From JACKJP01 sp050249695 (GTDB taxonomy: Bacteria; Pseudomonadota; Alphaproteobacteria; Rhizobiales; Tepidamorphaceae), in assembly GCA_050249695.1 (NCBI GenBank), contig JBFWQA010000004.1:124001-188000 (forward strand): a stretch of 64,000 nt of DNA, in the 5' to 3' direction. The notes below the pieces were generated by a model. The model was given only the letters and a program-made list of their open reading frames with translations, did not search any database and had not been told where the DNA came from. A program made the translations under genes and the position numbers. Positions 34,376 through 43,255 of this stretch are shown here, in pieces; the first letter of the stretch is position 1, and every line of letters begins with the position of its first letter.

Positions 34376-35184
34376 CTTGTCTCCGTTGGTCTCCGGCTTG
34401 CGCCATCTGGCAGGCGCCCGCCGGTCAGGAAGCTGACTGTCTCGATGCTGCCGGCGATCAGCGGCGGCTGCACCGGCTCGCGCATGTTCAGCCGGATGGG
34501 TTCGCCATCGATACGCCGCACGACCCCTCCGGCCTCCTCGACGATCAGCATCGCCGCCGCCAGATCCCAGTCGCGGCACCTGCCGGAGGTGAGCGTAGCG
34601 TCGAACTGACCGGCCGCGACGAGGGCGAATCGATAGGCCAGCGAAGGCACGTGGCTACGATCGATGATGCTGATGCCGCTGTCCAGTTTCAAACCCTCCA
34701 CGGCCCGTTTGGAGCCGGCAATACGAAGGCCGTGGCCGGGGGGCGAGATGTGCAGCCGGCGGCCGTGAATATGGGTGCCGGCGCGTCGTGCGGTCTCGTA
34801 CATCTCGTCGCGGGCCGGATTGTAGAGCACCCCGCATTGCGATCTCTCGCGCGACACGACCGCGAGCGAGATCACCCATTGGTCGTCGCCGTCGAGGAAG
34901 GATCTCGTTCCGTCTATCGGATCGACGACGAAGACGCGCTCCCGGGTCAATCGGTCCTCACTGTCTTCGCTTTCCTCCGACAGCCAGCCATAGTCCGGGC
35001 GTTCCCCGGTCAGTCTCTTGCGCAGAAGCTTGTCGACGGCGACGTCGGCCTCGCTGACGGGAGAGTTGTCGCCCTTGGTCCATGAGCGGGGGGCGCTGCC
35101 ATGGTAGCGCAGCGCAAGTTCGCCCGCTTCCCGCGCAGCCTCGCGCAGCAATTCGAGATCGCGCAGCGCCTCATGTACCTGCAA
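34372..35184 (-). CDS. cysQ: 3'(2'),5'-bisphosphate nucleotidase, CysQ type (inositol monophosphatase family)
   Basis: A 270-residue metal-dependent phosphatase. The metal site shows WLSEESEDSEDR, DPIDGTRSFLDG and, near the end, RDWDLAAAMLIVEEAGG. CysQ removes 3'-phosphate from PAP produced in sulfate assimilation; related inositol phosphatases share the fold, so the exact substrate is not certain. It overlaps pmbA by 14 bases upstream and DUF4170 by ATGA downstream, so it belongs to the envelope operon. Confidence 0.88.
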   Translation of the reverse strand: MQVHEALRDLELLREAAREAGELALRYHGSAPRSWTKGDNSPVSEADVAVDKLLRKRLTGERPDYGWLSEESEDSEDRLTRERVFVVDPIDGTRSFLDGDDQWVISLAVVSRERSQCGVLYNPARDEMYETARRAGTHIHGRRLHISPPGHGLRIAGSKRAVEGLKLDSGISIIDRSHVPSLAYRFALVAAGQFDATLTSGRCRDWDLAAAMLIVEEAGGVVRRIDGEPIRLNMREPVQPPLIAGSIETVSFLTGGRLPDGASRRPTETR

Positions 35185-36514
35185 TGGTCATGTCTCCGGT
35201 CATCAGGCTCGGACAGGCGATGCGGTCGCTTTCGTCGACATCATTGGCGGGGATGATGCTCGCCAGCATCTCGCCGAGATTGCCGGCGATCGTGATCTCG
35301 TTGACGGGATACTGGATCCGGCCGTTCTCGAACCAGAAGCCGCTTGCGCCCCGGCTGTAGTCGCCATTGACCAGATTGGCGCCGCGGCCCATCAGCTGCG
35401 TCACCAGCAATCCGCGTCCGGCGCGTTGCATCAGCGCCTCCGGCGTTTCCGCTCCCCCCGAAACAAGGACGTTCGTGGCGGACGGAGAAGGATGGCCGCC
35501 CGTGCCCCGGACGGCCCGTCCGTTGGGAGCGAGCGAAAGTTCGCGCGCGGCGGCGAGGTCGAGCAGCCAGGCCCTGAGGACCCCTTCCTCCAGCAGCGTC
35601 AGCCGCCCGTCGCTGCGCCCGTCGCCATCGAAGGGCCGTGAGGCGCTGCCGCGCGGAATGAACGGGTCGTCGGTGACCGACAGCGCGGCGCTCGCGATCG
35701 GCTCGTCCATCCGGCCGGTCAGGAAAGAGGATTTGCGCGCGATCGCCGCGCCGTTGATCGCGCCGAGCAGATGCCCGATCAGCGAGCGCGCCATGCGCGG
35801 CTCGAAGATGACGGGAACGCGGCCTGAGGGCCCCTGCCGGGCGCCGATCCGGTCTGCGGCGCGCTTGCCCGCGACACGCCCGACATCCTCGGGAGAGCGC
35901 AGATCGGATAGATGGCGCGCGGAGCTCCAGTCATATTCGCGCTCCATATGGCCGCCCTCGCCGCTGATCGCCGTCATCGCGACCCCGTGGCGCGTCGCTT
36001 CGTAGGCGCCGGAAAACCCGGCCGAGGTGACGAGGGCGACGGCCGTTCGGCCCCAGGAGGCCCCGGCGCCGCCGGACCGGCTGACGCCGGCAATCGCGCG
36101 GCCCGCCTCTTCCGCGGCGGCGGCGCGTTCCTTCAGCGCTTCCATCTCCGGCGCCGCGCCGGAATCGACCAGGTCGAGCTGCCGTTCCCGCGCGGGCCTG
36201 GGCGCCGGATCTATTCCCTCAAACGGGCTTTCGGGCGCGAGCCTTGCCATGGCCAGTGCGCGCTCTGCGAGGTCGCCGAAACCCGTCCGGTCCATGCTGG
36301 TCGTCGAGACGATCGCGCTGCGCTTGCCGACGAAGACGCGCAGGCCGATATCGACACCCTCCGAATGGTCGGTCGCCTCCACCCGGCCGTCGAGCAGCGA
36401 GGCGGACAGCGAGGTGCTTTCGACCGCGATCGCGTCGGCGCTCGTGGCGCCCGCCGCGACGGCCTTTTCTACGAGGTCGGCGGCGCGCTCGGACAGGGCG
36501 TTGGGGTCGATCAT
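35171..36514 (-). CDS. pmbA: TldE/PmbA family metalloprotease subunit
   Basis: A 447-residue PmbA (TldE) protein. With TldD it forms a heterodimeric protease that processes small peptides and helps degrade unfolded ones; PmbA itself lacks the HExxxH zinc motif. Landmarks are DHSEGVDIGLRVFVGKR, SAGFSGAYEATRHG, and near the end FWFENGRIQYPVNEITIAGNLGEML. Start ATG 36512-36514 with AGGA eight bases upstream. Its partner gene tldD is in the window but 8.6 kb away. Confidence 0.94.
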   Translation of the reverse strand: MIDPNALSERAADLVEKAVAAGATSADAIAVESTSLSASLLDGRVEATDHSEGVDIGLRVFVGKRSAIVSTTSMDRTGFGDLAERALAMARLAPESPFEGIDPAPRPARERQLDLVDSGAAPEMEALKERAAAAEEAGRAIAGVSRSGGAGASWGRTAVALVTSAGFSGAYEATRHGVAMTAISGEGGHMEREYDWSSARHLSDLRSPEDVGRVAGKRAADRIGARQGPSGRVPVIFEPRMARSLIGHLLGAINGAAIARKSSFLTGRMDEPIASAALSVTDDPFIPRGSASRPFDGDGRSDGRLTLLEEGVLRAWLLDLAAARELSLAPNGRAVRGTGGHPSPSATNVLVSGGAETPEALMQRAGRGLLVTQLMGRGANLVNGDYSRGASGFWFENGRIQYPVNEITIAGNLGEMLASIIPANDVDESDRIACPSLMTGDMTIAGT

Positions 36515-36745
36515 GCGGGATTCCTGAATGTCTATGGGGGCCGGACAGCCAGAGGTATCGGGCCACCGGACTATGTGCGGCCTGCTGGCCGGTGTGGCAA
36601 GGCCCGGCAAGCAATCATTTACGATGTAGCGTCGAAAGGCCCGGTTAACCAGCTTCCTTAAGCTGCTTCGAACCGGCGGCCGCTAAGGTGGCACTCGTTA
36701 CGAAGCCCGGGGACTGAAAAACGGGCACGAACAGACGAGGACATT

Positions 36746-37339
36746 ATGGGGCGTCAAGCAAATCTGCGCGGATATGATTCCGCGAACGCGCACTCATGCG
36801 CAAACGGAGCGTTTGCTCCGTCGACGAGGCAGGACGTGCCGGCGGGCCGGGTCGATCCCATGGCCCTGCCGGCACGGGTCGCGCTCCCGGCGCGGTCGAT
36901 GACCGCAACCCTGGAAGCCTCCCGAGTCACCTTCCGCCGGGCGGGCGACGGCCGTCCGCCGCTCTACGTGACGGTGCCGGTCTCCTGCTACCAGGGCGTC
37001 GTCATGACGCGCTGCGGCGAGGGGCTGCGACTGGTGCTCCGGCACCGCAACGGTGATCTCGATCTGCCGCTGCTGGAAGCCGAGGGCGACGAAGACATCA
37101 TCGCCGACTGGCAGGCCTGGGCCCGCGTGCTCGAGCGCCCGGCGCTGATCGAGGACGAGGACGGCGGGCTCGTCGATCCCTTCCCGCGTTATGGCGAACT
37201 GAAGGTCGACCGCCCGCGCGCCCGCCGCGCCAACGCGTTCTTCCGCGAACGCCGCCCCAAAAAGCTGATGTTCCGCGAAGTGGGTGGCGAAGCCGGCCCG
37301 GTACACCGGGGCGAGCGCGAGATCATCGCACGGACATGA
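36746..37339 (+). CDS. DUF6101-like protein
   Basis: A 197-residue protein that resembles DUF6101, a family of rhizobial proteins of unknown function. The recognisable centre is VTVPVSCYQGVVMTR followed by LRHRNGDLDLPLLEAEGDEDIIADWQAWARVL and DPFPRYGEL. The N-terminal 30 residues are low-complexity and the C-terminal 40 are very basic (RPRARRANAFFRERRPKKL). GAGGACATT precedes the start. It is divergent from pmbA across 231 bases in which I see no clear promoter. Confidence 0.65.
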   Translation: MGRQANLRGYDSANAHSCANGAFAPSTRQDVPAGRVDPMALPARVALPARSMTATLEASRVTFRRAGDGRPPLYVTVPVSCYQGVVMTRCGEGLRLVLRHRNGDLDLPLLEAEGDEDIIADWQAWARVLERPALIEDEDGGLVDPFPRYGELKVDRPRARRANAFFRERRPKKLMFREVGGEAGPVHRGEREIIART

Positions 37340-37417
37340 AGAATCCATCCCCCGCGGGAACCACCGCGGGCCGGCGCGCATTGTCGCGGCTGGTCCGTGG
37401 TATCGCGGGAGGTCTTC

Positions 37418-39190
37418 TTGCCGGCTGTCTTCGCTGGATACGAGCCGATTGTCGCGCTCAGCATTCTGTCGCTGCTCTTCGCCGCTTTCATTTGGGAGAA
37501 ATACCCTCCTGAGGTCACCGCCGCGGTCGGCGCGGCGGCGTTCTTCCTCCTCGGCTTCCTCGATCAGAAGGAGGTTCTGGGTGTTTTCTCCAATTCGGCG
37601 CCGATCACGATCGCCGCGATGTTCGTCATTTCGGGCGCGCTGGTGCGCACCGGGATTCTCGATGCCCTCGGCTCGGCGATCACGGCCCGGGCGGGGGATC
37701 GACCGCTGCTGGCGATCGCGACGTTCCTCGCGGCGGCGATCGTCGCCTCCGCCTTCGTCAACAACACCCCCGTCGTCCTGATCCTCATCCCGATCGTGAC
37801 GCGCCTTGCGGCAACGGCGAAGATCGCCCCGACCCGGCTCCTGATTCCGCTTTCCTACGCCGCGATCCTCGGCGGAACATGCACGATGATCGGAACGTCG
37901 ACGAACATCCTCGTCGATGGCGTGGCCAGACAGCACGGTCTGGCACCCTTTTCGATCTTTGAGATCACGCCCGTCGGCATTGTCGCTGCGCTCGCCGGAA
38001 TCGCCGTCATGCTGGCTCTCGGCAGGCATCTGCTTCCCGACAGACAGGTCCAGGGCGAAGATATGCTCGCAAGCGAGACCGCTTTCCTGTCGGAGGTGAC
38101 GATCCGCGACGTCACGCCGTTCGCCGAGCGCCGCATTGCCGACATCGCCACGTTCAGGCAACCGGGCCTTCGCATTCTAGGCTTGCGTCGGGGCGGCACG
38201 ATCACACGTAGCGAAGTCGACGAGATGGTGCTGGAGAAGGGCGACGTGCTCGTCATCATGGCGACGACGTCCGAACTCCTGACCCTCAACGACAACGAAT
38301 ATCTTACCGTCGGCCGGGGCAAGAGGGCAGAGGGCGACGTCCTCACCATCGAGGCCGTCGTCGCGCCGTCCAAACCCAATGTCGGCGAACGGATCGCCGA
38401 CCTGTCGCTCGGCATGCGATACGGCGTCCGCATCCTCGGCGCCAACCGGCATCGGCACATACCCGGCGCCGATCTCGGCAGCGTGCGGCTGAAGCCGGCC
38501 GATAAGCTTCTGCTCGAGGGAACAGGCGAGGGGTTCGACAGGCTCGCGGACGAGGCGGCGCTTGTCTCCGTCTCCCGTCCGAGCGGACGAGCCTATCGGC
38601 GTTCGCGCGCGCCGCTCGTGCTGCTGGCACTGGCCGGCGTCGTTCTGCTGGCGGCGTTGAATGTCGCCGATATCGGCATTCTCGCCATGGTTGCGGTGGC
38701 GCTGCTGCTTCTCATGCGCTGTGTCGATGCCGACGAGGCATGGGACACGATCGACGGCTCCATTCTCGTGCTCATATTCTCCATGCTGATCATCGGTGAG
38801 GGGCTTGAGAATGCGGGCGCGCTCGACCTGATCGTCGAGCATGTCTTCCCCATCCTCGACGGATTGCCGCCAATCCTGCTGGTTGCGGTCGTATATCTGC
38901 TGGCTTCGGTCCTGACCGAACTCGTTACCAACAACGCGGTCGCCGTCGTGCTCACACCCATCGCGATAGGGCTTGCGGAACGCATAGGGGTGGACCCGCG
39001 TGCCGTGGTCGTGGCCGTCATGTTCGGGGCGAGCGCGAGTTTTGCAACCCCCATCGGCTATCAGACCAATACGCTCGTCTATGGCGCGGCCGACTATCGT
39101 TTCGTCGATTTCGTGAGGATCGGCGTGCCGATGAATATCCTGGTCGGCATCGCCGCCGTATTCGCCATTTCGCTGTTCTTTCCTCTTTAG
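37418..39190 (+). CDS. SLC13/DASS-type permease with two RCK-C domains
   Basis: A 590-residue inner-membrane transporter. Two membrane halves (about 5-210 and 395-590) flank a soluble centre (about 215-395) with two TrkA-C (RCK-C) units. Family motifs are FVNNTPVVLILIP and GTSTNILV in the first half and ELVTNNAVAVVLTPIAI and PIGYQTNTLVYG in the second. Substrate could be sulfate, dicarboxylate or another anion. I place the start at TTG 37418 because GGGAGG lies five bases before it; a GTG at 37397 also opens the frame but has no ribosome-binding site. The 3' end overlaps ubiA by four bases on the opposite strand. Confidence 0.9.
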   Translation: MPAVFAGYEPIVALSILSLLFAAFIWEKYPPEVTAAVGAAAFFLLGFLDQKEVLGVFSNSAPITIAAMFVISGALVRTGILDALGSAITARAGDRPLLAIATFLAAAIVASAFVNNTPVVLILIPIVTRLAATAKIAPTRLLIPLSYAAILGGTCTMIGTSTNILVDGVARQHGLAPFSIFEITPVGIVAALAGIAVMLALGRHLLPDRQVQGEDMLASETAFLSEVTIRDVTPFAERRIADIATFRQPGLRILGLRRGGTITRSEVDEMVLEKGDVLVIMATTSELLTLNDNEYLTVGRGKRAEGDVLTIEAVVAPSKPNVGERIADLSLGMRYGVRILGANRHRHIPGADLGSVRLKPADKLLLEGTGEGFDRLADEAALVSVSRPSGRAYRRSRAPLVLLALAGVVLLAALNVADIGILAMVAVALLLLMRCVDADEAWDTIDGSILVLIFSMLIIGEGLENAGALDLIVEHVFPILDGLPPILLVAVVYLLASVLTELVTNNAVAVVLTPIAIGLAERIGVDPRAVVVAVMFGASASFATPIGYQTNTLVYGAADYRFVDFVRIGVPMNILVGIAAVFAISLFFPL

Positions 39191-40128
39191 AAAAGGGCGT
39201 CGAGGCAGAATCCGGCGAAGACGATCAGCCCGTAATCGCGATTTGAGCGGAAGAGCCTGAGTGCCAGGGTTCCGTTGGCCGGGTCGAAACGGCGCATCTG
39301 CCACACCATATGCGCCGCGCCGGCCGCGAGCCCGGCGAAGGCGAAGATGCCGCCGCCCGCGAGCCACGCCGCTCCCGAGAACAGAAGCGTCGCGGTGGCG
39401 AAGAACACGGAAATCCAAAGCGGCGCGCTGTCGCCGAAAAGCCGGGCGGTCGACTTCACGCCGATCAGCGCGTCGTCTTCCTTGTCCTGCACGGCGTAGA
39501 TCGTGTCGTAGCCGATCGTCCAGGCGATCCCGCCCGCATAGAGCAGGATGGGCGCCGCATCGAGCCGCCCGAGCGCCGCCGCCCAGCCCATCAGCGCGCC
39601 CCAGGAAAAAGCGAGGCCAAGCACGCTCTGCGGCCACCAGGTGATGCGCTTCATCAGCGGATAGATCGCCACCACGACCAGCGAGGCGAGGCCGGTCAGG
39701 ATGGCGAAGCTGTTGAACTGCAGCAGGACGGCAAGACCGGTCAGCGCCTGCAGCGCGAGAAAGACCGCCGCCTGGCGCGCGCTCACCGCGCCGGAGGGCA
39801 GGGGGCGCGTCGCCGTTCGCGCCACTTTCGCGTCGATGTCGCGATCGACGAGATCGTTATAGGTGCAGCCGGCCCCGCGCATCGCGATGGCGCCGATGAG
39901 AAAGAGGATCAGATGCCAAATATCGGGAAACGACCGCCCGGCATGTATCGCGGCGAGCGCCGCCGACCACCAGCACGGGAGCAGCAGCAGCCACCAGCCG
40001 ATCGGGCGGTCCCACCGCGCAAGGCGCCCATAGGGCCTGAGCGCGGCCGGCGCGAAACGGTCGAAAAGATTGCCTGCCGGGGCGTCCGGCTGACTTGTCG
40101 ACGAAGTCGTCTGAGGCTCGTGCGGCAC
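39187..40128 (-). CDS. ubiA: 4-hydroxybenzoate polyprenyltransferase
   Basis: A 313-residue membrane prenyltransferase for ubiquinone synthesis. The two Asp-rich motifs are NDLVDRDIDAKVARTATRPLPSG and the later DKEDD. Start is uncertain: GTG at 40126-40128 (VPHEPQTT) is favoured; a further GTG at 40173 also keeps the frame but lacks a ribosome-binding site. It diverges from rsmE. Confidence 0.94.
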   Translation of the reverse strand: MPHEPQTTSSTSQPDAPAGNLFDRFAPAALRPYGRLARWDRPIGWWLLLLPCWWSAALAAIHAGRSFPDIWHLILFLIGAIAMRGAGCTYNDLVDRDIDAKVARTATRPLPSGAVSARQAAVFLALQALTGLAVLLQFNSFAILTGLASLVVVAIYPLMKRITWWPQSVLGLAFSWGALMGWAAALGRLDAAPILLYAGGIAWTIGYDTIYAVQDKEDDALIGVKSTARLFGDSAPLWISVFFATATLLFSGAAWLAGGGIFAFAGLAAGAAHMVWQMRRFDPANGTLALRLFRSNRDYGLIVFAGFCLDALF

Positions 40129-40188
40129 AGGCGTCCGATTCTTGAAAGATGCTTTCCAGCAAGGGCGCCGCACGATAGACGAGGAGAG

Positions 40189-40218
40189 ATGAAATTACGA
40201 GTTCGGGCACCGCGATGA
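40189..40218 (+). other. Nine-codon upstream ORF overlapping the rsmE start
   Basis: ATG at 40189 opens MKLRVRAPR and stops at TGA 40216-40218, which overlaps the rsmE ATG (40215-40217) as ATGA. GAGGAG stands just 2 bases before this ATG, which is closer than usual. It may only be chance, or a leader peptide that couples ribosomes into rsmE, which has no good ribosome-binding site of its own. Confidence 0.3.
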
Positions 40219-40946
40219 GCGAGAAATCGACCCCGCGACTTTTCGTCGATTCGGCGCTTGGCGGCGAAGTGAGCGTCTCCGGCCCGCAGGCGCACTACCT
40301 GCTCCATGTCATGCGCCGCAAGCCCGGCGACGCGGTCCTTCTGTTCAACGGCCGCGACGGCGAATGGCTCTATGCGGTCGAAACGGCGTCCAGGCGCGAT
40401 GTCCTGCTGATGCCGCGCGAAAGGACCAGAGACCAGGCGGTGCCCGTCGATCTGGAACTGCTGTTCGCGCCGTTGAAGAAAGCGCGAACCGACTATGCCG
40501 CGCAGAAGGCTACGGAACTCGGCGTTTCGCGGCTGACGCCCGTTATAACGGCCCGCACGATCGCGGAACGCGTCAAGACCGATCGGCTCCACGCCAATGC
40601 CGTGGAGGCTGCGGAGCAGTGCGGCCTTCTCTGGGTGCCCGAGGTTTCCGATCCGGTGACGCTCGGCGACGCGCTCGCGGCATGGCCTGCGGGGCGCACG
40701 CTCATCTTCTGCGACGAGACTGAGGCCGCCGCCAGTCCGCTTGAGGCCCTCAGGGCGCTGGGCGAGGGGCCGAAGACCGTTCTGATCGGACCGGAAGGCG
40801 GGTTCACGCCGCAGGAAGCGGCCGCGATCCGTGCGCTGGATTCGGCGGTGGCCATTTCGCTCGGCCCCAGAATCATGCGCGCCGACACCGCCGCGGTCGC
40901 TGCGCTGACCCTCGTCCAGGCCGCGGCAGGAGACTGGCGAGGCTGA
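40215..40946 (+). CDS. rsmE: 16S rRNA (uracil(1498)-N(3))-methyltransferase
   Basis: A 243-residue SPOUT methyltransferase that modifies U1498 of 16S rRNA. An N-terminal PUA-like part (HYLLHVMRRKPGDAVLLFNG) precedes the knotted catalytic domain with the SAM loop LIGPEGGFTPQE and LGPRIMRADTA. Start ATG 40215. A GC-rich stem (40948-40974) follows the stop without a T-run, and gshA starts about 170 bases on. Confidence 0.95.
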   Translation: MSEKSTPRLFVDSALGGEVSVSGPQAHYLLHVMRRKPGDAVLLFNGRDGEWLYAVETASRRDVLLMPRERTRDQAVPVDLELLFAPLKKARTDYAAQKATELGVSRLTPVITARTIAERVKTDRLHANAVEAAEQCGLLWVPEVSDPVTLGDALAAWPAGRTLIFCDETEAAASPLEALRALGEGPKTVLIGPEGGFTPQEAAAIRALDSAVAISLGPRIMRADTAAVAALTLVQAAAGDWRG

Positions 40947-41113
40947 CGTGAGGGCTGGTTCCATGGGCCCTCGCGCAAGTCGCGATGTCGTGACGCCGAT
41001 GCGGGTTGAACGGCGCCTGAAACTGTGGTCACTGATGCGGCCTTTCACCGCCGGGTCGCGTTATTGACCGGCCCCGCGGCGGCGTGACGGCGACGATAGT
41101 GGAGCAATCTGAA

Positions 41114-42484
41114 TTGGCTCGTGATGAAGTAGACGCCACGCCGCTGGATAGCCGCGCCGCGCTGATCGAATATCTTCAGGCGGGATGCAAGCCGCCCGAG
41201 AACTGGCGTATCGGCACCGAGCACGAGAAGTTCGGTTTCTACGTCGCCGACAAGTCCCCCGTCCCCTATGGCGGCCCGCGCGGCGTGCGGGCCATCCTCG
41301 ACAATATGCAGGCGTTGCTTGGCTGGACCCCTATCTTCGACGGGCAGAACATCATCGGCCTGCACGATCCGGTCGGCGGCGGAGCGATCTCGCTGGAACC
41401 GGGCGGACAGTTCGAACTCTCGGGCGCGCCGCTGGAAACGCTTCATCAGACCTGTCGCGAGGTGAATGCGCATCTGGCGCAGGTGCGCGAGATCGCCGGT
41501 CCGCTCGGCATCGGATTCCTCGGGGTCGGCTTCTCGCCCAAATGGACGCTCGCCGAAACGCCGCGCATGCCCAAGGCGCGATATGACATCATGAGCGCCT
41601 ACATGCCGAAAGTCGGCCGTTATGGCCTCGACATGATGTACCGGACCGCGACGGTACAGGTGAATCTCGACTTTTCGAGCGAGGCGGACATGGTGCGCAA
41701 GATGCGCGTCGGTCTTGCCCTTCAGCCTGTTGCGACGGCGCTGTTTGCCAGTTCGCCTTTCACCGAGGGCAAGCCCAACGGCTATATGTCGTTCCGCAGC
41801 GAAGTCTGGCGCGATACCGACAACCAGCGCGCCGGCATGCTGCCTTTCGTCTTCGACGATGGGTTCGGCTTCGAGAGCTATGTCGATTACGCGCTCGGCG
41901 TACCGATGTATTTCGTCAAGCGCGGCGACACCTATCACAATGCCGCCGGCCAGTCGTTCCGCGACCTGATGGAAGGGCGGCTGCCGGCCCTGCCGGGCGA
42001 GAAGCCGACCCGCTCGGACTGGGTCAACCACCTGACCACGATCTTCCCCGAGGTCAGGCTCAAGCGTTTCATCGAAATGCGCGGCGCCGACGGCGGCCCG
42101 TGGCGCCGCCTGTGCGCGCTGTCGGCGTTCTGGGTCGGCCTGCTCTACGACCGCACGGCGCTCGACGCTGCCTGGGATCTGGTGCGCGACTGGACCGCCG
42201 AGGAACGTCAGGCGCTGCGCGACGAGGTGCCCCGTCTGGGTCTGCACACGCCTTTCCGGCGGCGTGACGTACTCGCGATCGCACGCCAGGCGGTTGCGAT
42301 TTCGCGGGCGGGACTGAAGGCGCGGGGCCGCGCCATGGGCGCCGAACCCGACGAATCGTCTTTCCTCGACCCGCTTCAGGATATCGTCGACAGCGGGAAA
42401 AGCCCGGCTGAAACGCTGCTTGACGCCTATGAAACCCGCTGGCAGGGGAATATCGACAGGCTCTTCGAGGAAGAAGCCTACTGA
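41114..42484 (+). CDS. gshA: Glutamate--cysteine ligase (plant/alphaproteobacterial class)
   Basis: A 456-residue enzyme making gamma-glutamylcysteine, the first step of glutathione synthesis. Motifs RIGTEHEKFGFY, GGGAISLEPGGQFELSG and TATVQVNLDFSSE mark the class found in alphaproteobacteria and plants, not the E. coli class. I favour TTG 41114 (LARDEVDATPLDSR) with GGAG nine bases upstream, because homologues begin there; a GTG at 41084 is an alternative. gshB is not in the window. A Kef-type antiporter, often glutathione-regulated, is encoded nearby. Confidence 0.94.
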   Translation: MARDEVDATPLDSRAALIEYLQAGCKPPENWRIGTEHEKFGFYVADKSPVPYGGPRGVRAILDNMQALLGWTPIFDGQNIIGLHDPVGGGAISLEPGGQFELSGAPLETLHQTCREVNAHLAQVREIAGPLGIGFLGVGFSPKWTLAETPRMPKARYDIMSAYMPKVGRYGLDMMYRTATVQVNLDFSSEADMVRKMRVGLALQPVATALFASSPFTEGKPNGYMSFRSEVWRDTDNQRAGMLPFVFDDGFGFESYVDYALGVPMYFVKRGDTYHNAAGQSFRDLMEGRLPALPGEKPTRSDWVNHLTTIFPEVRLKRFIEMRGADGGPWRRLCALSAFWVGLLYDRTALDAAWDLVRDWTAEERQALRDEVPRLGLHTPFRRRDVLAIARQAVAISRAGLKARGRAMGAEPDESSFLDPLQDIVDSGKSPAETLLDAYETRWQGNIDRLFEEEAY

Positions 42485-42487
42485 GCC

Positions 42488-43162
42488 CTACTTGCCCGAT
42501 TTCTGTTCGGTCTTCTTGAACTCTTCGAAGATACGCTCGAGCGCCTGCGCCTGCGCGTCCTGCACCTTGCGTCCGGCCTGGAACATGTCCTGCCAGAGAC
42601 CGGCGATCTCGTCGCCGCCGGCGGCCTTGGTCCCTTCGCCCGATTGCGCCGGAGCGGCGGGAACCTTGAAGAAATTCTCCATCATCATCGTGAACGGATT
42701 GACGCCGCACATCTGCTTCATCATCGCCTCGAACGGATTCCGGTCGCGCGCCTGTTGTTCCATGCCGCCGGCGAGGATCGAAGCCAGGTGGGGCATCATG
42801 TTGCGGATGATTTCGGCGTTGGTGCCAGCGGCTTTGGCCGTCTGCTCGGCGATCATGCGCATCATGTCGTTGGAGCCGAAGAGCATGCCGAGAAGCTCAT
42901 TTCCGTCGCCGCGAGCGCTGGCGCTGAAGGCCTCCGCCGGGTTGGTGAAATAGCTGGCATGCCGGCCGCCGGACATGGAATCGAAGAATCCGGCCATCGT
43001 GTTCATGTTCTGGGCGTTGCGGCGGAAGCCCTCCGCGATCACCGGCAGCAGCATGTCCAGCGCGGTCTTCATCTGCTTCTGTGAGAGGTTGAAACTGCTG
43101 GCCAGATTGTCCGCCGCTTCGCCGTTCTGCGCCCGCCGCATGATCTCGTCGAAATCGAACAT
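42488..43162 (-). CDS. DUF937-like domain protein
   Basis: A 224-residue protein, rich in Met, Ala and Gln, without signal peptide or membrane segment. The N-terminal part (MFDFDEIMRRAQNGEAADNLASSFNLSQKQMKTALDMLLPVIAEG, given here only as its known family pattern of short helices) resembles DUF937, and the C-terminal 40 residues look helical and charged. Function unknown. ATG 43160-43162 has GGGAG six bases upstream. It ends 3 bases from gshA on the opposite strand and follows the Kef-type gene by 93 bases. Confidence 0.7.
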   Translation of the reverse strand: MFDFDEIMRRAQNGEAADNLASSFNLSQKQMKTALDMLLPVIAEGFRRNAQNMNTMAGFFDSMSGGRHASYFTNPAEAFSASARGDGNELLGMLFGSNDMMRMIAEQTAKAAGTNAEIIRNMMPHLASILAGGMEQQARDRNPFEAMMKQMCGVNPFTMMMENFFKVPAAPAQSGEGTKAAGGDEIAGLWQDMFQAGRKVQDAQAQALERIFEEFKKTEQKSGK

Positions 43163-43255
43163 GGCCAACTCCCGTGAATCAACGCCCTCTGGAAGCAAGC
43201 AACGGTTTCATGCTCCCGGTCAAGCGGCCGGCACGTCGACGCGTTGCGCATCGAT

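Noticed and set aside
36515..36745. TTAACC...CTTAAG near 36645 as a CtrA site
   Set aside because: The two TTAA halves are nine, not seven, bases apart, and the flanking bases do not match.
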